DNA from: Lepus europaeus
Taxonomy: Eukaryota; Chordata; Mammalia; Lagomorpha; Leporidae
DNA: 64,000 nucleotides
Assembly: GCF_033115175.1 (NCBI RefSeq)
Contig: NC_084834.1
Location: 90,008,462 to 90,072,461 of the forward strand
Direction of reading: 5' to 3'
In this document: positions 33,051 to 44,800 of the stretch, in pieces
Layout: every line of letters starts with the position of its first letter
How positions within the stretch are numbered: the stretch's first letter is position 1
Program-made: the position numbers and the translations under genes
Notes under the pieces: generated by a model
The model's database searches: none
The model's input: the letters and a program-made list of their open reading frames with translations, nothing else
What the model was told of the DNA's origin: nothing

Positions 33051-33799
33051 GAGGAAGATTTTCCCTAAAAAGCTCTTGTGGTTCCCAAATGACTAGACTA
33101 GTTTCGATTAAATTGAAGATCTTCCTAAAGCTTTATTTTGATTTCTAAATATATGTCATTCACATCCATGCAGGCTTATGAACATTATAAACAATGACAA
33201 TGTCTTCCACCCACTGACAGATCCTTGCAGACCCAAGGATGGGAAAAGAGGAGTCAGGGGAGGATGGAGGGTTTCCTGTTAATGTACGCTTCCAGGTAGT
33301 ATACAAAGGAGACTACTAAAATGCTAGTTTTTCTTAAATTGTTGGTTTGAGATTGTGGGCTTTTATTCCTTCTCTTTTCCTGGTATAATAACTCACCTCT
33401 TTTCTTCCTCCCTCCCCATCCCCATGTACACATGATGCCCCCAATTCATACTAATCTAATAAAGTATCCGCTTACACTTTTCTATAGTGATTAGAAATGC
33501 TAAAGCATCTTCCTTAAGAAATTGTTTTTAACATTGGTTAACATCGGTTGCCATATTTTGGTGACTCTCTGAAACGAGAATTAGCACATGGAGAATACTA
33601 GTTGGGTAGCATCCATTTGCAAGAGACTCTGTGCTGTCACTGAGAATGTAATGACATGGATAAAGGGATGTTTACCAGAACGCTTTGCAGGGAGTGTTCG
33701 GAAGACCACTGCACGGAAGTGGAAGTGGGTTTGGCGCCACCCCAGGAGCATGCTCATGTAACAATAGGGTGCTGCTGAACCAACATTGCTGGAATATAA
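33051..33799. other. no gene seen, upstream of DMP1
   Basis: Apparently unique sequence 5' of DMP1 without recognised repeats. Possible upstream control region. Confidence 0.4.
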
Positions 33800-33935
33800 G
33801 CATCTGGACTTGAATTTCCTCAAGAGTAGGGATGTTTGCTTTGTTAACTGCTGTATACCCAGTGCCTTGTTACCTAGGGCAGTTCTTGAGCCATAATAAG
33901 CACTCAATAAATACTTTTTAAGTGACCAAATATTT
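33800..33935 (+). mobile_element. L2 3' end, plus
   Basis: Contains ctgctgtatacccagtgcct and cataataagcactcaataaa, the familiar L2 tail. Confidence 0.75.
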
Positions 33936-34412
33936 TGGTTGGAGAATGACTCAGATCATCAGCTTGCCTGCAGTGCCCACGTGACTCCTTCTTTTTTGAC
34001 AGTGCTATGATTTTTGGAAATTTACCTGATGCTCCTAACAACCTGCATCTAGAAAATCAGGGTGCCTAGCTTTACCTGGGAAACCAGTGTTTCTCAGAGT
34101 GAACTGCCACATGGGACAAAGGGACAGAAATGAGGACAGAAGAGCCAATTTTCATATAGGGTTGACTGGAAGGTCAGAGTTCATATGGGGAAACTTTAAA
34201 TTTCCTGTGCCCTGTTCTGGCTCTGAATTACACTTCCTGGTGGGTTCATGGGTCTTCACTGAGGTCTGTCCTAAAGGAACCTTATAATCAAATGACACAG
34301 GGATTCTAACAAGAGATGGGCAGAGCATGTTAATGGACATTGTTTTAAATTCTCTCCAAACCCTACCAAAAAGAATGGGGTGGCGGGGGCAGGGGGAATT
34401 ATATAACAAATT
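33936..34412. other. no gene seen
   Basis: Intergenic sequence without a recognised element. Confidence 0.45.
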
Positions 34413-34427
34413 ATAAACAGTGCACAA

Positions 34428-34690
34428 GGAGGCCAACACTGTGGTGCAGTGGGTTAACGCCCTGGCCTGAAGTGCCAGCATCCTGTATAGGCACTGGTTC
34501 AAGACCCGGCTACTCCACTTCCAATCCAGCTCTCTGCTGTGGCCTGGGAAAGCAGTGGAAGATGGACCAAGTCCTTGGCCCCTGCACCTGCGTGGGAGAC
34601 TCAGAAGAAGCTCCTGGCTTCTGGCTTCAGATCAGTGCACTCTGGCCGTTGCAGCCATTTGGGGAGTGAACCATCGGATGGAAGACCGAC

Positions 34691-34750
<60 letters not shown>

Positions 34751-34811
34751 GCCTCTCCTCTTTCTGTGTAACTCTGACTTTCAAATAAATAAATAAATAT
34801 TTTAAAAAATA
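34428..34811 (+). mobile_element. CSINE with expanded CT tract, plus
   Basis: Head ggaggccaacactgtggtgc to the aaataaataaataaat tail. Its CT run (34697-34746) has grown to ~50 bp. Near-identical duplications ataaacagtgcacaa and ataaatagtgcacaa flank it. Confidence 0.94.
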
Positions 34812-34883
34812 ATAAATAGTGCACAATATTTACAACAAAACTAGCTGTTTTCGTTATCTATTCCTATATTAAAAACAAATCTA

Positions 34884-35190
34884 GATGCATTTGGCCTAGT
34901 GGCTAAGATTCCAGTTAAGACGCCAGCATCCCAGTACTTGCATTTGATTCTCAGCTCCAGTTGCTGACTCCTGCTTCCTGCTAATGCAGACCCTGAAAGG
35001 AAGCAGCAAAATCCCTCCCTCCCTGATTCCTGGTTTCAATCCCTGTCTAGGGCCATTGCAGATATTTGCAGAATGAAACACCAAATGGGAGAGTGTGTGC
35101 TCCTTTCTCTCGCACGTCTGCTCTCTCCCTCTCGCTCTCTCTCTCTCTTCTCTCTCTCTCTCTTTTCATCCCAAATAATTAAATCACTGT
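34884..35190 (+). mobile_element. CSINE-related, old and diverged, plus
   Basis: Recognisable by tggcctagtggctaagattc, gccagcatcccagtac, ctgcttcctgctaatgcaga and a long CT-rich run before tcatcccaaataattaaat. Confidence 0.75.
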
Positions 35191-35389
35191 GCTTGTATCA
35201 GTGCTAAGTGTATAACCATTGTATATCATGCCATCTCCCTTTTAGCCTCATCTAATTTATATCTACATGTAACCAAGTTTAATGCTTACTGTCTATTCTT
35301 ATTACAATATCTTTCCAATGATTTGGGTTGTGTTAAGTTCATTCTGTGATAGATGTCCCAGGAAAGTTTACAGGAAACAATATTACTTG

Positions 35390-35800
35390 AGTTCCAGTAT
35401 GTTGATCACCATCTGAGGCCCTTATGGTTGAAAAGGTACCATTTTATTATCTGTCATGGGCAAGGCTGCAGTCATCTGAGGACTCGATTGGGATAGAACC
35501 TTTAAGATGGCTCCCACATGCAGCCGTATCTGGGAGCTCAGCTGGAGCTGTTACTCAGAGCACCACTATTGTTCGTACCTTCCCTTGCAGCTTGGCCTTC
35601 ACACAACACAGTGGCTGGGGCCTAAGAGCTGCCCGGAATGTCACTATCTCCACATACTATGGGTGAAATCAGTCACAGGCCCACCCTACAGTCAGCAGGA
35701 GAAGTAGCCTCTGCCTCCTGATATGAGGTCGGGAATGCATGTATGGGAAGCAGAGAAAATATTGAGGCCCTATTTGGAGATTCCTTACCATGCTGCATGC
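35390..35800 (+). mobile_element. MLT1-like (ERVL-MaLR) LTR remnant, plus
   Basis: Contains aaaaggtaccattttattat, gtcatctgaggactcgattg, tagaacctttaagatggctc and cctaagagctgcccggaatg, the order expected in an MLT1 LTR. An old, broken solo remnant. Confidence 0.55.
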
Positions 35801-36601
35801 CAACTTATACCAAAGTGGCTAGAGACAAGCCACCACTGAAACAGGACATACAGGAGTAAGCAGAGGGAGACAACAGGATGTGCAATGGACACAGGAGATG
35901 AAACCCAGTCAATAATTACTGCTGGTGGATGCCAACAGCCCACAACAATATCTGAAAGATCTGAAGCCGTCTAGCCCAAAGATTTCTCAAGACTGAGCCA
36001 TGACCACTGCCTTCCAGGACAGACTCACAAAGGGAATAATTTGTGAATGGATAGAAAGTTAACACAGATATGGAGAATAGAGAAGACAGATACATGTGGG
36101 ACAGGGGAATGGATCCAGGAAGTCTTAGGTTGATTAACAAAACATGATAACAACAGAAGGAGCTGTGTGAAATTAGAAAGCTACCCTGAACCATGATTGC
36201 TTCTAAAAGTACAGGAAAACAAATTTTTTAACTTTGTAATGAAAACATGCTAGAAACATGAAATACATGAAAAGCATGCTAATACAATGAAAGCATGCTA
36301 AAAAGACATAATTAACTAAAATTCAACCATAACATCATATTTCAAAATGAAAAAGATATTCTGAAACTGACACAATTATGAAAACATAAATGAAAATCAG
36401 AAGAGCTTAGATATCAAAATAACATAAATGAAAATGAGAATAACTCAAATATGAAAAATCAGAGAAACTTTAAATAAAAAGAAATAATTCAGAAACAAGA
36501 AATCTAGAAAGAACACAAGAGAAAATAAATACAGCAGATAATTTCTTAAGAGAAATAGAAAGCAAAGAGAGAAAAATATTTTAAATTTAAAAGAAATTCA
36601 G
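35801..36601. other. no gene seen, A-rich
   Basis: Bases 36200-36600 are A-rich with loosely repeated aaaatgagaataactc-like strings. No family assigned. Confidence 0.4.
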
Positions 36602-36940
36602 GGAGCTGGCATTATGGTATAGTGGGTGTGGCTACCACCAGTGACACCGGTATCCCATATGGGCACCAGTGTAAGTTCCGGCTGCTCCACTTCCGATCCA
36701 GCTCTCTGCTATGGCCTGGGAAAGCAGTAGATGGCCCAAGTCCTTGGACCCCTGTGACCACATGGGAGACTTGGAAGAGGCTCCTGGCTCCTGGCTTCAG
36801 ATTGGCGCAGCTCTAGCCATTGTGACCATCTGGGGAGTGAATCACCAGATGAAAGCCCTCTCTCTCTCTCTCTCTCCCCGCTTCTGCCTCTCTGTAATTC
36901 TGCCTTTCAAATAAATAAGTAAATCTTTAAAAAAAAAAGA
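36602..36940 (+). mobile_element. CSINE, plus
   Basis: Head gggagctggcattatggtat, CT run, and caaataaataagtaaatctt tail followed by ten A. Confidence 0.92.
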
Positions 36941-37722
36941 CCCATTATAAAACTACTCATAATGTATTAATTTTACTTGCATTGTATCTTAGATTGGGAA
37001 AAAAAAACTATAAAACAAGAAAGTTACAAAACAATCGGAAATGTGAACATTGACTTTCCATTTGAATTTTAAGAATGACTTTTGGTATATTAATGGTATT
37101 GTGGTATTTATTTAGAAGCCTTAAATGTAAGGGATTGAAATGCTATAATATCTGGAATTTGCTTCAAAATAGAATGGAGAAGGCTAACAGGAAAACAGAT
37201 GAAATTGATTTGTCCACTACTAAAGCTGGGTATGAATAGTAGTGGCTTATTATACCATTTTCTCTATTTTTGCAATTTTATATTTAAGATTTTTCCATGA
37301 TAAAAATCTGTGAAACACTTAACCAGGCTTTCAGTACCTAAAAGGCTATCAAATATTCTATTTTTCCTGAGAATCTACTTGTTTATTCCATAATATCAAT
37401 ATGAAATCTAGATCCTTTATAATTAAAGAATAATTTTCCATGAATTATAAGTTTGTAACCATTTGAAGCATTATTCAAGAAGTAAAAGTGGAGTCTATGC
37501 CGTTTAAGCATATGAAATTCAGATGGAATGATTCATCTTGATTGTATGTGAGTTACATTCATCAAAATGAAAACTCCACACACAATAATGAGTATTAGAT
37601 AAGAAGATGCATAAATGCAGTTAAGGATTAATCACAATTATAAATCCTCTCTTATTCATGAAATATTATAGCTTTGAATTTCAAAGGGTGAAATGAACAC
37701 ATTTAGCAGTCCTTCCCCAGAC
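36941..37722. other. no gene seen
   Basis: AT-rich intergenic DNA, no recognised element. Confidence 0.45.
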
Positions 37723-40700
37723 AATATTCTTTTTTTCCCCTGCATGTTAAAAAAGTTCTTATTTTCATCCTTCCTAGAGGAATATAGATTCAAATGAACT
37801 ACATTTATTCACAAATACATTAGCAGCAGACCTTCCCACCAGAGGCAGGGTGTGCCCTGAGCAGGAGAGCATACTCCACCAGCCCTGCTCACTTACAGTT
37901 GCTTCCACTTCTTGCTAAAACCTGGATATGCATGTGAGACACAACCACCATGTGGATGGACAATTAACTAGGCTGAATCGCTGAAAACAGGCCTACTGGG
38001 TGACCATCAGGCCTTCTTTACCTGTCAAATCCTTTGGTACCTCCCATGCTTCTCTGGTAAGGTCCTTCGGCACAGACAGAACTGGAAGGTCTATCCTTAA
38101 AACGCGCCAGTGCTCCTGGAGTCCTTCATTGCTTTCACTTGGCAACACTCTAATGATGTTTGGATAGTTTTCAACACAAAGATCATTCCCTTCCTCCCCT
38201 TCCATGGGCAGAGGAACCACTCGGTCAGGTGAGTCCACAGGTACCTACTGTCAAGAGACCATCCAGCAGGCATGTACTGGGCTCTCTCCACCTGCACATC
38301 CCCTGCGAACAGCTGGAAGCTTGACTGGAGACAGAGCGACACAAGTCTACACCTATAAAGATCCCTCTGGCACATGAACCAGGTGACTCGTCCTGGCTGC
38401 CACGAAAGACGGGGTCCTGCGCAGTGGCCAGGTGTCTCTCCTTTTCTCCATCATTGCCCATTGGCTGACTCATGAGAATTTGGGAAGCAAGATGCACTGC
38501 CAGCTCTCAAGGATTCCAGAGCTGCTTTACGCTTGTTAGCAGCAGTAAAGGCCAACACTTACACATTATGTCGCACCCTGTTCTGGGATGAGTGTGAATC
38601 ACCATAGCCTAAAACGTAAGAAGTAACTGGGATGGCTGTTAGGTGGGGACCAAATTTAGCATGTACCCAGTCACAGGGCTGGGAGAAGAAAGGAATAATG
38701 GACGAATGTGAAATAATTCTGATTTGTCTAGGCAGACAGCAGCTTCGACTCAGGCATGAAGACATCTTCTGGATGATTATGTAAAAAAACAGACCTCAAA
38801 AATTAACAGTTGCCTCCCTATCCATAACTTAAAAACAGGACACATGCTCTCTTTCCCCAATCTGCTTTAAAGCATTTCCTTAGCATACAACTCCGTAAGT
38901 GCTGTATCAGTTCCCACTCAGTCTACTGTGACTGTTGGTTGGAAAGATGACAGAGCCCACCTCCTATAAAAGCCACTGTGGTAGATAATTGTGCCGTGTG
39001 TTTCCCCCTTTGCATCTGCCATCCACAGAGGTTCTTCTATTTGTGTGCAGAGAGGGACTTCTCTGTTGAACACATAATTCCGCCAATCCCACAGGCTTCT
39101 GTCCCCACAGAGTGGGCCATGTCTTCCTCCTCTGAGTCCTCCCCCTCTGCCTCCTCTTGAGCTGAGGTAATAGAAGTGGGCCCTTGGCAGGTTTTCAGAC
39201 ACCAGGTGAGACGGTGTTTGGTCAGATACGCCTTCGTACATTTCTCACATGCATAATCTCGTTTTCCTTCATGAGAATTGAGAAGCTTCTTTAAGTGATT
39301 TGTTCTCAAGAGCAGCTTATCGCCCTTGGGACACTTGATCTGGCGATCCTGTGTGTGGATGAGCACACGCTCTTGAGATCCTGCCTCCACATAAACAACT
39401 TGTCACAGCGATCACACTTGAGATTCTTTCGCCTGTGTGAATGACCATGTGGGACTCCAGGTGAGCCTCCTGGGTGAAAGACTTGTCACACAATGTACAC
39501 CTGCAGTTCTTCTGACCTGTATGTAACCTGAGGTGGGCCTTGCTACAGAAATCGTACTTGCGGGACTGCATTCTCATGTTACCTATGGAGTGGACATGAA
39601 GTTTGGAAGGAGAGATGGCAGCATGGGGGCACATCGAGCACTGCCACTTCCTTCCTTCGTGGCTGCTGCTGTGGCCCTGGCTAGGGAGATGGTTATGGAT
39701 GTGGCTGGTCAGATGAACTTTGCACTCAGTCTAGCAACTGCACTCCTTGCCACAGTTACAGAAGTGCACATCTGGGTGATGAGGAACGCCAATCTGCTGA
39801 GCATAATCTCGACTATAATAAAAAAGCGGTTCATTTTCAGAAGGCGTGTCTCGGGATGTGCAAAAATCGATTTTTCCATCATGGGGATAAGCCACCAAAT
39901 TCTGTTCTTCCCATTTCCTGGCCTTGCTCACAAACATCATCCAATTCCATTCATTTTCATCAGTTGAAATGATCCAGAATTCTAGGACACCATTGTGATG
40001 TATCTTCCAGATGTGGTTAACTGCCTTGTCTGTCCATTCTGCTACTTCCGTGGAGTGACTCTGCTGGCCCAAAGCAAGTTCACACAGGAATGGTTTCTCC
40101 AGTCCAGACACCAACTTCTGCTCCCGCAATTGACTGGCAGAGGGCAAGCCGCTTTGGGACTGAAAGCCTTGCCTTGCTCTCTATTGGAGTGTCAGGAACA
40201 AAAGTCACTGGTCCATGATCCAGAGAGTCTGAGGGATAGGCCCAGCCACAGAGAGTACACCACATTGTCAACAAGGTTGCCATGTTTTCCTTGTTTGAAT
40301 CGGACTCTTCCATTTGCAGTGAAGGTGGTACAAAATAAAAACTGTCTGAAGACACATCTACATAGCCTGTCCCCATAGCAACCTCCTGGGTGATGGAGGA
40401 AACAGTCACCGGTTCTAGGCTGAAGCCAACTTCATGGAGGGGAATGGATTCTAGGGATGTGAGGTTGTGTAAGGTAGAGAGTTGGTGCTCATTGCCACGG
40501 TGTATTTGGGATCACTGAGGGCACTGTCTGACATGCCACTGATCCAACTTGAAATGTGGTCTGTCCCCATGACCACGGGGAGCTCCTGGCCATTGCCATG
40601 ACTAGGTATTGCACCACCATGTCCTGCAGTGTCTGCTGCAAGGTTGCTGCTCACAGAGTCCACAGACAGAGGTTCATGACTTCTGGAGCCGTTTGGGATC

Positions 40701-41000
40701 TGGGAATGCACACCCACAACACCATCCATCATAAGCCTCTCTGCCATTCCATCTGTAGAGATCGGGCTGCTCGCCCTAGCAACATTCTCCATGGCGCTTG
40801 TTGTGTCCAAGGCCACCTAATGGCCATCGCTGGGCTGAAGACTTTGGGTACCATGTATGTTCACAGAGCAAGAGTCTATCAAAACAATGCCTGATTCTAA
40901 GGATTATTAACAATCAATAATGCTGTGTTGACATCAACATTTATAGAGTTGGGGTGGATGTACTGAGGAGGGGGTCTGTAAGTGAAATAAGACAAAATGC

Positions 41001-41270
41001 CGTACATTTTGATTTAATGCTATAACTAGTACTCAAACAGTATGTTTCACTTTGTGTTGCTATGTGGGTGCAAACTGTTGAAATCTTTATACTAAATTGA
41101 TCTTCTGTATATAAAGAGAATTGAAAATGAATCTTGATGCAAATGGAAGAGGAGAGGGAGCGGGAGAGGGGAGGGTTGCGGGTGGGAGGGAAGCTATGGG
41201 AGGGAGAAGCCATTGTAATCCATGAGCTGTACACTGGAAATTTATATTCATTAAATAAAAGTTAAAAAAA
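41001..41270 (+). mobile_element. Truncated L1 3' end inside the PRDM4 pseudogene, plus
   Basis: The young rabbit-type L1 3' terminus (G-rich gggagaggggagggttgcgg, then gaaatttatattcattaaat and an A-tail). A perfect 13-bp duplication aagacaaaatgcc lies at 40988-41000 and 41271-41283. Confidence 0.95.
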
Positions 41271-41297
41271 AAAGACAAAATGCCAGGTAGAATAGTT

Positions 41298-41629
41298 TTT
41301 TGTTGTTGTTGTTGTTGTTGTTGTTTTTTTGACAGGCAGAGTTAGACAGTGAGAGAGAGAGACAGAGAGAAAGGTCTTCCTTTTCTGTTGGTTCGCCCCC
41401 CAAATGGCCGCTAAGGCTGGCACGCTGCACCTATCCGAAGCCAGGAGCCAGGTGCTTCCTCTTGGTCTCCCATGTGACTTGGGCCATCCTCCACTGCCTT
41501 CCTGCGCCACAGCAGAGAGCTGGACTGGAAAAGGAGCAACTGGGACAGAATCCGGCGCCCCAACCGGGACTATAACCCAGGGTGCCTGCATTGCAGGCCA
41601 AAGATTAGCCTAGTGAGCTGCATCGCCGG
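41298..41629 (-). mobile_element. CSINE inside the PRDM4 pseudogene, minus
   Basis: A (TTG)n-rich tail at the left and gctgcatcgccgg head at the right. A perfect duplication aggtagaatagtt lies at about 41285-41297 and 41631-41643. Removing it restores the PRDM4 reading order in this stretch. Confidence 0.94.
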
Positions 41630-42250
41630 CAGGTAGAATAGTTCTGAAGTCACTCTCCCCAGGTGAGGGCAAGGTGGTGGAGGTAAGCTATAGTTTCTTA
41701 TAGGTAACCCATACATCAGCCCTCGGGAGCATCAGAGACAAAGGAGAAGGCAGAGAACTCATGGAGGGACCCAGGTTTGGAATTGCCACTGGCAGGCCTG
41801 GGGCAGGCATGGCACTGTGAGTGGGCGAGGCAGCCAGCCCCACATGACTGCCTGAGACTGGCAAGGCATTGCTCACAGAAGATGAGGTCAGCCGCTGCAT
41901 CCCCACTGGGCTCAGGTTTGTTTCACTCATCCTGTGATGCATCTGCTTGGGGCCAAGTATCAGAGGAATAACAAGCACTCAGGCAGAAGGGAACCGGCAT
42001 GAGGAATTGTGTTCCAGGCTCACGCGCTACCACATCTTGCTTACAACTGCTGCACAAACACAGCCACTCGTCCTTGTCCCCCTCCCCACCCCTAGGGCCG
42101 TCCAACTTCACCCTGGGGCCAGCAGCAGCACACCCCACCACAGGCTGGGGCATGCTGGTGCATACTCAAGGCCTGCACTTCGGAAGCTTCAGGATGGAGG
42201 CTTCGGTAATATTCTTATGAGGTAGTGTCTCAGTGTCAATTTAAAACACA

Positions 42251-42575
42251 TGAGAGGTCAGCATTGTGGCACAGCTGATGAAGCCACTGCCTGTGACACC
42301 AGCATCCCATATCAGAGTACCATGTGAGTCCCAGCTGCTCCACTTTCAAGCCAGCCCCCTGATAATGTGCCTTGAAGAAGTAGCAGATGATGGCCCAAGA
42401 ACTTGGGTCCCTGCCACCCACATGAAAGACTTGGATGGAGTGCTTAGCTCCTGGCTTCAGCCTGGTTCAGACCCCATTGTGGCCATTTAGGGGAGTGAAC
42501 CAATGAATAGAAAATATCTCTCTCTCTTTCTCTCTCTCCCTCTCTCATAGGTAAATAAATATTTAAAAAATAAAT
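42251..42575 (+). mobile_element. CSINE, older type, plus
   Basis: Head gaggtcagcattgtggcaca, body, CT run, and gtaaataaatatttaaa tail. The duplication aaaacaca lies at 42243-42250 and 42576-42583. Confidence 0.9.
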
Positions 42576-42639
42576 AAAACACAAAATTTAGATAAATCAA
42601 AACTATTTTATGGAAGAAAATAATCGCATTTTTTAACTG

Positions 42640-42765
42640 TCATTCATTCAAACATTTATCCAACAATTGTTTTTTTGTGCTTTCTTTAGGTTAGACACCC
42701 AAGCACTGGTGATAGACACACAGCTTCTCTACTCTAAACTCATATTCTACTATGGGGCAACACAC
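42640..42765 (+). mobile_element. L2-like fragment, plus
   Basis: The pattern tcattcattcaaacatttat followed by acccaagcactggtgataga and ctctaaactcatattctact resembles a decayed L2 end. Confidence 0.45.
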
Positions 42766-43191
42766 CCAAAGTTTATTACCTCATGTAGTCAGATATTAAT
42801 AAGATATGACAGACAATGTAACTCTTTAATCCACAATATACACTTAATAAGACCTACAGCGTCACATTACTTATATGATTTAAAACTCACACCCAAAGGG
42901 GTTTTCTGTAAACCCTTTTGTATCCAAATATCAGCATTCAGCTGCCTATGAGATATTGAGAAGGACAGGAAAGGTGTGGGGATTAAAGCTATGTCATAAA
43001 TTGAAGACAGCCAGTTATCCGCCTCCAAAGGCAAAATGAGCATGGATAAGATGGCCTGGGTGGTGGAAGCAGACAAGGAACCCCTGCTTCACTGCTTCTC
43101 CCACTCCATTGATGAGCACTACAATAGGAGCCCCCTGAGTAAAATGGGGAGGAGATGTAATGGTGTCCAGAGACCACTATGTTCTCTGCAG
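42766..43191. other. no established gene seen
   Basis: Apparently unique. The right part (43036 onward) is open in the plus direction and leads into a candidate exon. Confidence 0.35.
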
Positions 43192-43284
43192 ATTGAAGAG
43201 TTTGGAAGGCTGCTAAAAGCTTCTGAGTCTAAGAACAAGTTCAAAAAAGAGAATTTGCCACTCAGTAGATCCAACTCAAATGAG
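43192..43284 (+). other. Candidate 93-bp exon (unverified)
   Basis: Bounded by ttctctgcag at the left and tgag|gtaaga at the right, 31 codons long and open in the plus frame (starts IEEFGRLLKAS). Both ends are phase 0. I know no gene at this place in the SIBLING region and recognise no protein, so chance is the default explanation. Confidence 0.15.
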
Positions 43285-43342
43285 GTAAGAAATTTGCAGG
43301 CATTGGTGTCTTGCATAGGTATTCTCATTTAAGTAGTATGTT

Positions 43343-43480
43343 AACCCCAGGAAATAGGTATTATCATTATCCAAAATAAAAAATGAAGAGTTGCATGCCC
43401 AAAGCTTATGTAACTTGCCCAATGTCACACAGTCACTGAGTGACAGGGCAGGAATTCCAAATTTATACTTGTGGAGTCTT
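43343..43480 (-). mobile_element. MIR SINE, minus
   Basis: Reads the reverse MIR pattern: ggtattatcattatccaaaa, gtaacttgcccaatgtcaca and cagtcactgagtgacagggc. Confidence 0.7.
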
Positions 43481-43874
43481 CTGGGTGCCCAAACTTATGG
43501 GCACACTAGCAAGCTCTTTGAGTGATCTCCTTAATACCTTTTTTATTTGGTTTAGAATGATGAGAAACCATTACATCCTCCATTACTTTGTGAATGGGAA
43601 GTTTGGATAAGGCAGGAATATTACAATTCTCTCCAAAGTGCTTTCTTTTCCTTTCCTCTCTCTGCACCCAGGCCCTATGCTGGAGATGTGTCATCATTAG
43701 TGCTTATTTCACAGTCTGCAGGTCTGCCTTGAGTAGATGGGATGCCCCTCTCATGTCTTTAAGACATTATTATGTAACCTGTACACTGGCCCTTAGTGTA
43801 GTGTCAGCCTTTGGAACCTTATTTAACAGCTTGTTCATTTTCTGAGTTCACCAATAGTCCAAAAGACAGTTGTA

Positions 43875-43970
43875 AAGAGCTTGCTGTGTCAGGTGCTGTG
43901 ACCACTTGGGGACATAAAACAAATAAGCATTACCCAGGTCCTGGAGGAGCTAGCATTCTACAGCAGCATG
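43875..43970 (+). mobile_element. L2-like fragment, plus
   Basis: Strings tgtgtcaggtgctgtgacca, gacataaaacaaataagcat and ggaggagctagcattctaca follow the L2 order. Confidence 0.5.
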
Positions 43971-44318
43971 TGTAGTAGAACTTTCTGGAATATGGAAATG
44001 GTCTGTATCTGAATGGTTCAGCGTGGTAACTAGCAGGCATTAGTAGCTATTGAACCTTAAATGTGACCAGTGAAATTAAATCTGAGTGTTTTATTTAATT
44101 TAATTAATTTAGATACGAATGGCCCAGCATGATAGTGCCTGCCATATGAGCAGTGTAGGTTTAGGGTGAGAATCAACAATTCTTTGCCTGTGATCAAAGC
44201 ACTGATGCAGGTATGCATGGATGCCAGAGGAGTACATAGGTGAGGCATGGGTACAGAAAGAAGTAGGATCAAAGAAGCATTTCCAAAAGATGCGATGGTT
44301 GAACAGAATGTTAATGAG

Positions 44319-44800
44319 TGAGGGTACTTCAAACATTCATGGAAACTGAACCCCACAAACTGTGGGGTTTGACACAAAAAATCTATGTATAGGTTTTTCA
44401 TAGGGGTGGATGTTTGGCATAGTGCTTAAGTCACCTCCCAGCATGTCTCATCCCATACTGGAGTGCTTGGGTTTCAAATCCCGGATCTGCTCTGTTCTAT
44501 TCCCTGCTAATGCATATCCTAGTAGGCAATAGGTGATGATTCAAGTAGTTAGATCCTTGCCAGCCGCAAGGGGGACGTCACTGAGTTCCCATCTCCTGGC
44601 CTGGCCCAGCCCTGGTTGTTGTGGGCATTTAGGGAGTGAACCAACAGATGGCAGCTCACTCAAGATCCCTCTCTCTCTCTCTCTAATTATATCTCTATCT
44701 CTTCCCCCACTCCCCTCTCTCTCTTTCTCTCTTCCCTTCAAATAAATAAGTAAAAATTTAGAAAACATTTTCCATGACCTTTTGAAAAGTCTTCTTATAG
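44319..44800. mobile_element. mariner-like MITE split by an old SINE
   Basis: Left half 44319-44402 (gagggtacttcaaacattca to gtataggtttttcata) and right half 44760-44800 (gaaaacattttccatgacct). A CSINE-related element lies between. Confidence 0.65.
44403..44757 (+). mobile_element. CSINE-related, old and diverged, plus
   Basis: ggggtggatgtttggcatag head, body with tattccctgctaatgcatat, CT-rich run and caaataaataagtaaaaatt tail, inside a mariner-like element. Confidence 0.78.

Larger units (their letters stand above)
37732..42207 (-). pseudogene. PRDM4: Processed pseudogene of PRDM4 (PR-domain zinc-finger gene)
   Basis: An intronless, decayed copy of a PRDM4 mRNA on the minus strand. The parent encodes a transcription regulator with a PR/SET-like domain and C2H2 zinc fingers. 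In order: 5' UTR; start at 41940-41942 with MHHRMSETNLSPVGMQ; the proline-rich RNYSLPPPP stretch at 41650-41700; the VALDTT/ISTDGMAE region (40451-40830); the PR domain (VAEWTDKAVNHIWKIHHNGV, ~39990-40060); fingers such as YRCTLCDKSFTQ-like CRCTLCDKSFTQEAHLESH and HEGKRDYACEKCTKAYLTKH; and the end KSLSAHK plus stop at 39037. Several frame changes break the reading. One finger has lost most of ~13 residues after CSKA, and zinc ligands are gone elsewhere (KCPKC to KCPKG, HLKKH to HLKKL). An L1 and a CSINE interrupt it. Matching aatattctt at 37723-37731 and 42208-42216 may be the insertion duplication. The 3' UTR limit is uncertain. Confidence 0.93.

Noticed and set aside
37993-38497. Overlapping open frames in three minus frames at 38.0-38.5 kb
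   Set aside because: They lie in what is best read as the 3' UTR of the PRDM4 retrocopy, with no recognised protein. A separate gene fragment cannot be excluded.
39037-40147. Zinc-finger and PR-domain open frames, as if a functional gene
   Set aside because: The copy has no introns, several frame changes, lost zinc ligands and two insertions. It is a PRDM4 retro-pseudogene.
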